The notes under the pieces were generated by a model that was not told the DNA's origin, ran no database searches, and saw only the letters and a list, made by a program, of their open reading frames with translations. From NCBI RefSeq assembly GCF_003265705.1, contig NW_020312828.1:59956212-60020211 (forward strand): 64,000 nucleotides of DNA, in the 5' to 3' direction. The translations under genes were made by a program, and so were the position numbers. Positions 60,296-64,000 of the stretch are shown in pieces (the first letter of the stretch is position 1; every line of letters begins with the position of its first letter). The stretch comes from Callorhinus ursinus (lineage: Eukaryota > Chordata > Mammalia > Carnivora > Otariidae).

Positions 60296-62709
60296 TGTCA
60301 GGAACAAACAGAAATATGTTAGGGGATAAATACTATAGTGATCCAAGCAAACTCAGGTAGTTCAAATAATCTCCTGAGCTGACTTTATCATTTTAACTTC
60401 AAGTTTTGAGTGGTGGCCTCTGCTGCATCTTTTGGGTGACTTATTTCTATTTCTGCTGTTATGTCTGATTCTAAATTGTAGCTCAGTTCCCTCTTATTTA
60501 AGCCAAGAATGGACCTGCTTAGGTTTCTCAGGACAGTGTTCCTACAAAAATGGGCAGAGTTCTCTCCCCACTGGTTTTATACTTTCTTAGCAGGCTCCCA
60601 AAAAGGTATTCTTCTTTCAATTTTTCTACATTACTATCATATAAATTATATATAGATGATAGATAGATTGTACATTATATTACATATGCACTATTTATAT
60701 ACATACTAACACATTACTATAATATACATATATATACTAGTACATACTATGCTATGTATTACTACACTACTATTCTATTATTAGTATAAACATGATGAAA
60801 TTTGCTGTTTTTTATAGACTACTCTCCTACAAAAGTTGGAGTTTCTCAGACTGAGCAGATCCTAATGAAGTGGCACCACATAGCATCACATCCCAAAGTC
60901 CTTTTCTTTCCCCAACTGGAGCAATATGAAACCCAAGCACCCACACCAGAAGTGACAGATGTTGCTTATTGACTATGGCACTCTTTCTCTCTGGGTCTTC
61001 ATAGAGCCTCTGAATCCTCCTTAACACAACTCTAAAAAGTAACAGCCAATTTATTGTCTTTGATATGTGGCATAAAATATATATGGTATATCTGTCCTTC
61101 CACATCCCCTCCAATGAGTTCCTTGCCATATAAGGTTAAAAGCTCCAAGGATTAAGACAGCTTTGTTCTCATTGTTCAGGAGTCTTGGTTCTGGGAAATA
61201 ATGGTAAGTCTGACAGTGCTTCTTCCAGGAGGTCCTTTGGGTTTGCATGAATACAAAACTTTTGGCAGCCTGCCCTGGCATGGCAGAACTCCCCACACAT
61301 ATTCGTTAGGACATCCTCTTGGACTTGACCTGACTAAGCAAGAAATCCTAAATATTAACATTCCTGCCAAACACAGGTTGAAAAAGCCACTTGCTGACCC
61401 TTAGCTAATGAGTAGATATTTCTTGTTGGCTCATAAGAAGTGAGAATTTTTCTACCAAGATCCTGTTCCTTTCACTGGCCATTTTAGAAACGATTTTCAG
61501 ATGCTACTTGTAGTTCAGAAGCAAGACTCAAAAGTGGAGTTGACCTTTTTGGACATTCAATTTGAAAGCTAAATTAGATCAATGAATTTCTAGGTATATA
61601 GGCCAACCTTTTGTATTTCAGTCAGGGATAAGGATATCACAAAGCACACATGGCTCCCATAAACACTCTGCAGACTTTCTGTGCTTTGCTACTCTAAACA
61701 GGAGGGAGAGAAAGAGGGACTGAGAAGGGAGAACATAGAAAAACAGAAAGCTAGTGAGACATCATGATGCTGCTGAATGCTTTCTTTTTTCCCTTTTCTT
61801 ACCACAGTTTTTGAGGATTGTTCCCCAAATCATTAGCTCACAGATTTAGTCACTCATCTTTATTGTTATTTTACCATTCTCTCTGGTTCATTGTGCATAT
61901 TGCACAATTAGCACATTTCTGAAAGCCCGATGGCCATGTCCTCAAGCTTCCTTCCCAGTTCCTGGAATTGACGCTGTAGGACCTCAGCCCTATTTCTGTC
62001 TGTGGTTTTGATTCCAGCTCAGATTCTGACTACAGAGACATCCCCTCTCCTTGGCGAATACCTTTTTCTCCTTGTGGTGATGTTTCCAGTCCAGCTTGAG
62101 GAGTCATAAAGTGCTGTTAAAACAGTCATCCCTCTTAGTCTGTCCTCGGGAGCCATCACACAGTATTGCTATTGTCCAGGGGCTGGAGGCTGAGGCTGAG
62201 GCTGAATCGGAAAGTTGGTTTTAGTATCCCAGCAGGGCCAGGGAAAATAAATCCCTGAGCGAGAATATGGCTTGGCGTCAAGCAGCTGGAGAACCGGGTC
62301 CAGGGGCAGATTATTTGGGTGAGTGTGCATGGCTACCAGGCATCAGTTTCATTTGACTAATATGTTCTTTTCCATCCAATTGAATGGATTACCACAGTGT
62401 CAAATAAACAACGTGTTGCCACATTTGGCCCAATAAGAAAAATACTGGGTATCAATAAGCAAGTGTAAGACCACATGAAAGCCTGGCTGTGTTTGAGAAA
62501 AACAGGAATAAGCCCTCAGGTATCTTGAAATGCAGACATTTTTCTTGTCAAAATGTTCTAGGAGCCAAATGTGTGGAGTCCCCACTGCTGTGACAACACT
62601 CTGGTCTCTGAAGCTCATCCAACATGGCAGCAGACCCAAATGAAACCCTAGGTATTTATGAAGGCAGCCACAAAGGTGGGACAATGGCTCATTACCCAGT
62701 TCAGAATGC
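60296..62709. other. Unassigned interval with AT-rich patch and exon-like candidate
   Basis: About 2.4 kb. It contains an AT-rich simple region (60640-60790), a block at 60855-61010 weakly similar to 7755-7900, and an exon-like stretch at 62233-62318. No established repeat recognised. Confidence 0.5.
60640..60790. repeat. AT-rich low-complexity region
   Basis: TATATA, GATAGATA and TACATA words dominate for about 150 bp, with few C or G. Confidence 0.85.
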
Positions 62710-63015
62710 ATTCAGTCAACGTTTATTGAATGCCTACTGGTTGCTAGGCACAGAGGTGGCATCTTAGGGTGGCAGGGAGGATAATAGGGGTGTCGGAGAA
62801 GAAATAAAAAGTGAACAAGGCACCAACTCCTGTCTCACATTCTAGTGGAAGATGCAAACACATATTCAGATGATTCCTGTATCATCCAGCCAAGTGCTAT
62901 GATAGAAATATGAGCAAACTGCTAAGGAAGCAGGAGATAAGAATAGGTCAGTGTACTAGAAGACAGAGAACATGGGGAATGTCTTCATGAAGTGATGACA
63001 TTTGGGCTCTGCCTT
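62710..63015 (-). mobile_element. L2 LINE 3' end, antisense
   Basis: CAACGTTTATTGAATGCCTA, TTGCTAGGCACAGAGG, CATTCTAGTGGAAGATGCAA, CAAGTGCTATGATAGAAATA and GGAATGTCTTCATGAAGTGA follow the antisense L2 tail and 3' UTR in order. Confidence 0.75.
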
Positions 63016-63184
63016 AACATATGCTATTTTAATGCAGTAGTATTCTTGGAATGTATAAAATGTACATTATAAACTATAATAAATCCCCCCAAAACCCTTC
63101 TCAGTCTGTAACACAAATTAGCATCAATGGCATTTTATAACTGAGTTAAAGGAATAATAAGAAAAATAAGACAGGAATAATAAA

Positions 63185-63345
63185 CACTGCCCTAAGCATT
63201 TTACACATACTGGCTAATTCAATTCTCATGATATTTCTGGGCTGTAGGTACTCTCTTTACTTTATGAAAGTGGAAATAAGGCACAGAGAAGTTAAATAAA
63301 TTGCCCAAGGTCACATTGCAAGGTCAAACGCTACACTAAGTGTTC
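63185..63345 (-). repeat. MIR SINE, antisense
   Basis: CTAAGCATTTTACACATACT, CTAATTCAATTCTCATGATA, AAATAAGGCACAGAGAAGTT and AAATTGCCCAAGGTCACATT match antisense MIR very well. Confidence 0.88.
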
Positions 63346-63544
63346 TTCACTTTATTCTCCCAACATTTTTCTGATTGACTGTGTATTTCAGGGTGGGGGG
63401 CTGAGAAGGTTAAGGACCTAAAGCTTAGAGAGATTTAGTCTCCTCTCAGAAAGATCTTTCAACTAGAAGGCAAAGTATGACGGTTGACCCAGTGGTATGG
63501 AAATACACGCATGGCATATTTGAGGCAGATAAAAATATTGTACA

Positions 63545-63800
63545 CACCAAGGGCTTGAGAGTCATTCTCTAGAAATGGGGAGCCATTCATGAGAATAACA
63601 TCATTGGAGTTTTATACATATATTTAAATGTTCTGGTGGTACTCTGAATGGAATGGAGGGGAGAAGGGGAATAGGAAAAACTGCTTGATGGCTACTGAAA
63701 TGATCTCAATCTGGGTGGTGGCTATTGACAAACGGGGATGGATTTGAAAGACATTCTGAAAGTAGAATCAAGAGGATTTAATGACTGGTCTGGTGAGAAA
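63545..63800 (-). mobile_element. L2-type LINE, antisense
   Basis: TCTGGTGGTACTCTGAATGG, TTGATGGCTACTGAAATGAT, TGGGTGGTGGCTATTGACAA and GAAAGTAGAATCAAGAGGAT match in order the antisense RT C-terminal region of the other L2-type copies in this window. Confidence 0.55.
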
Positions 63801-64000
63801 AATATGGTCTTGTAGGAGAATAAAAGCCCACTCCAGTGTTTCTCACTTTGACCACTATACTGGAATATGCTGGTGCCACCAACCAAAATAGGAAAAGCAG
63901 AAGAATTGGTAGATGTGATGAAAAAAAAATAATTGGCTTGGATGCATTGAGTATAAGGTGGGCTACTAAGGGGGAAGAACCCATTAGACAATGTAATACA

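Noticed and set aside
1..64000. Novel defence, mobile or biosynthetic gene system
   Set aside because: The content is mammalian non-coding DNA with transposon relics; there are no clustered genes, and no open frame has a recognisable enzymatic domain outside LINE remnants.

Overview
This 64 kb window is nuclear DNA of a carnivoran mammal. The best marker is a set of tRNA-Lys-derived CAN SINEs that begin GGGCGCCTGGGTGGCTCAGT, end in CT-rich sequence plus TCAAATAAATAAATAAAATC and an A-tail, and are flanked by target-site duplications (TSDs) of 10-18 bp. The head and body match the form seen in arctoid carnivorans (bears, pinnipeds, mustelids) better than the canid or felid forms. That lineage call is from remembered consensus sequences, not a search. 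Two young 5'-truncated carnivore-type L1 insertions fit the same picture.

No protein-coding gene is supported. The longest open frame is 200 codons (18737-19339), starts at TTG, and resembles nothing I recognise. The other open frames are short, overlap on both strands, or lie inside transposon relics. I see no tRNA, rRNA, CpG island, CRISPR array or operon. The window is best read as intergenic or deep intronic DNA. Two weak exon-like candidates (62233-62318 and 38593-38629) are given as findings only.

Layout: 0-6 kb is a nest: an antisense L2-type LINE (CR1/L2 clade) split by an old L1M, which is itself split by a CAN SINE and by a hAT transposon with a perfect 8-bp TSD; a second antisense L2 copy follows. 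6-19.7 kb is mostly unassigned single-copy-looking DNA with MIR and L2 scraps, one SINE and two strong G-quadruplex motifs. 19.7-29 kb is repeat-dense: oppositely oriented L2 pieces, MER20, a decayed L1M endonuclease/RT relic, and six SINEs including a SINE inside a SINE. 29-39.5 kb is repeat-poor, with long stretches (31.6-35.2 and 36.8-39.5 kb) in which I recognise almost nothing. 39.5-49 kb holds a probable solo LTR, MIRs, an old antisense LTR-like repeat, microsatellites, two hAT relics, and a pair of related same-direction repeats flanking about 1.6 kb that may be one ancient LTR-type element, later hit by a young L1. 49-64 kb is again largely unassigned, with L2, MIR, SINE, L1 and hAT pieces.

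Nothing here works as a gene system. The readable biology is a layered insertion history, several G-quadruplex tracts, and repeat-free intervals that are the natural places to look for conserved regulatory DNA. Family names and ends of old repeats come from memory of consensus sequences and are approximate; TSD coordinates were read directly from the sequence.
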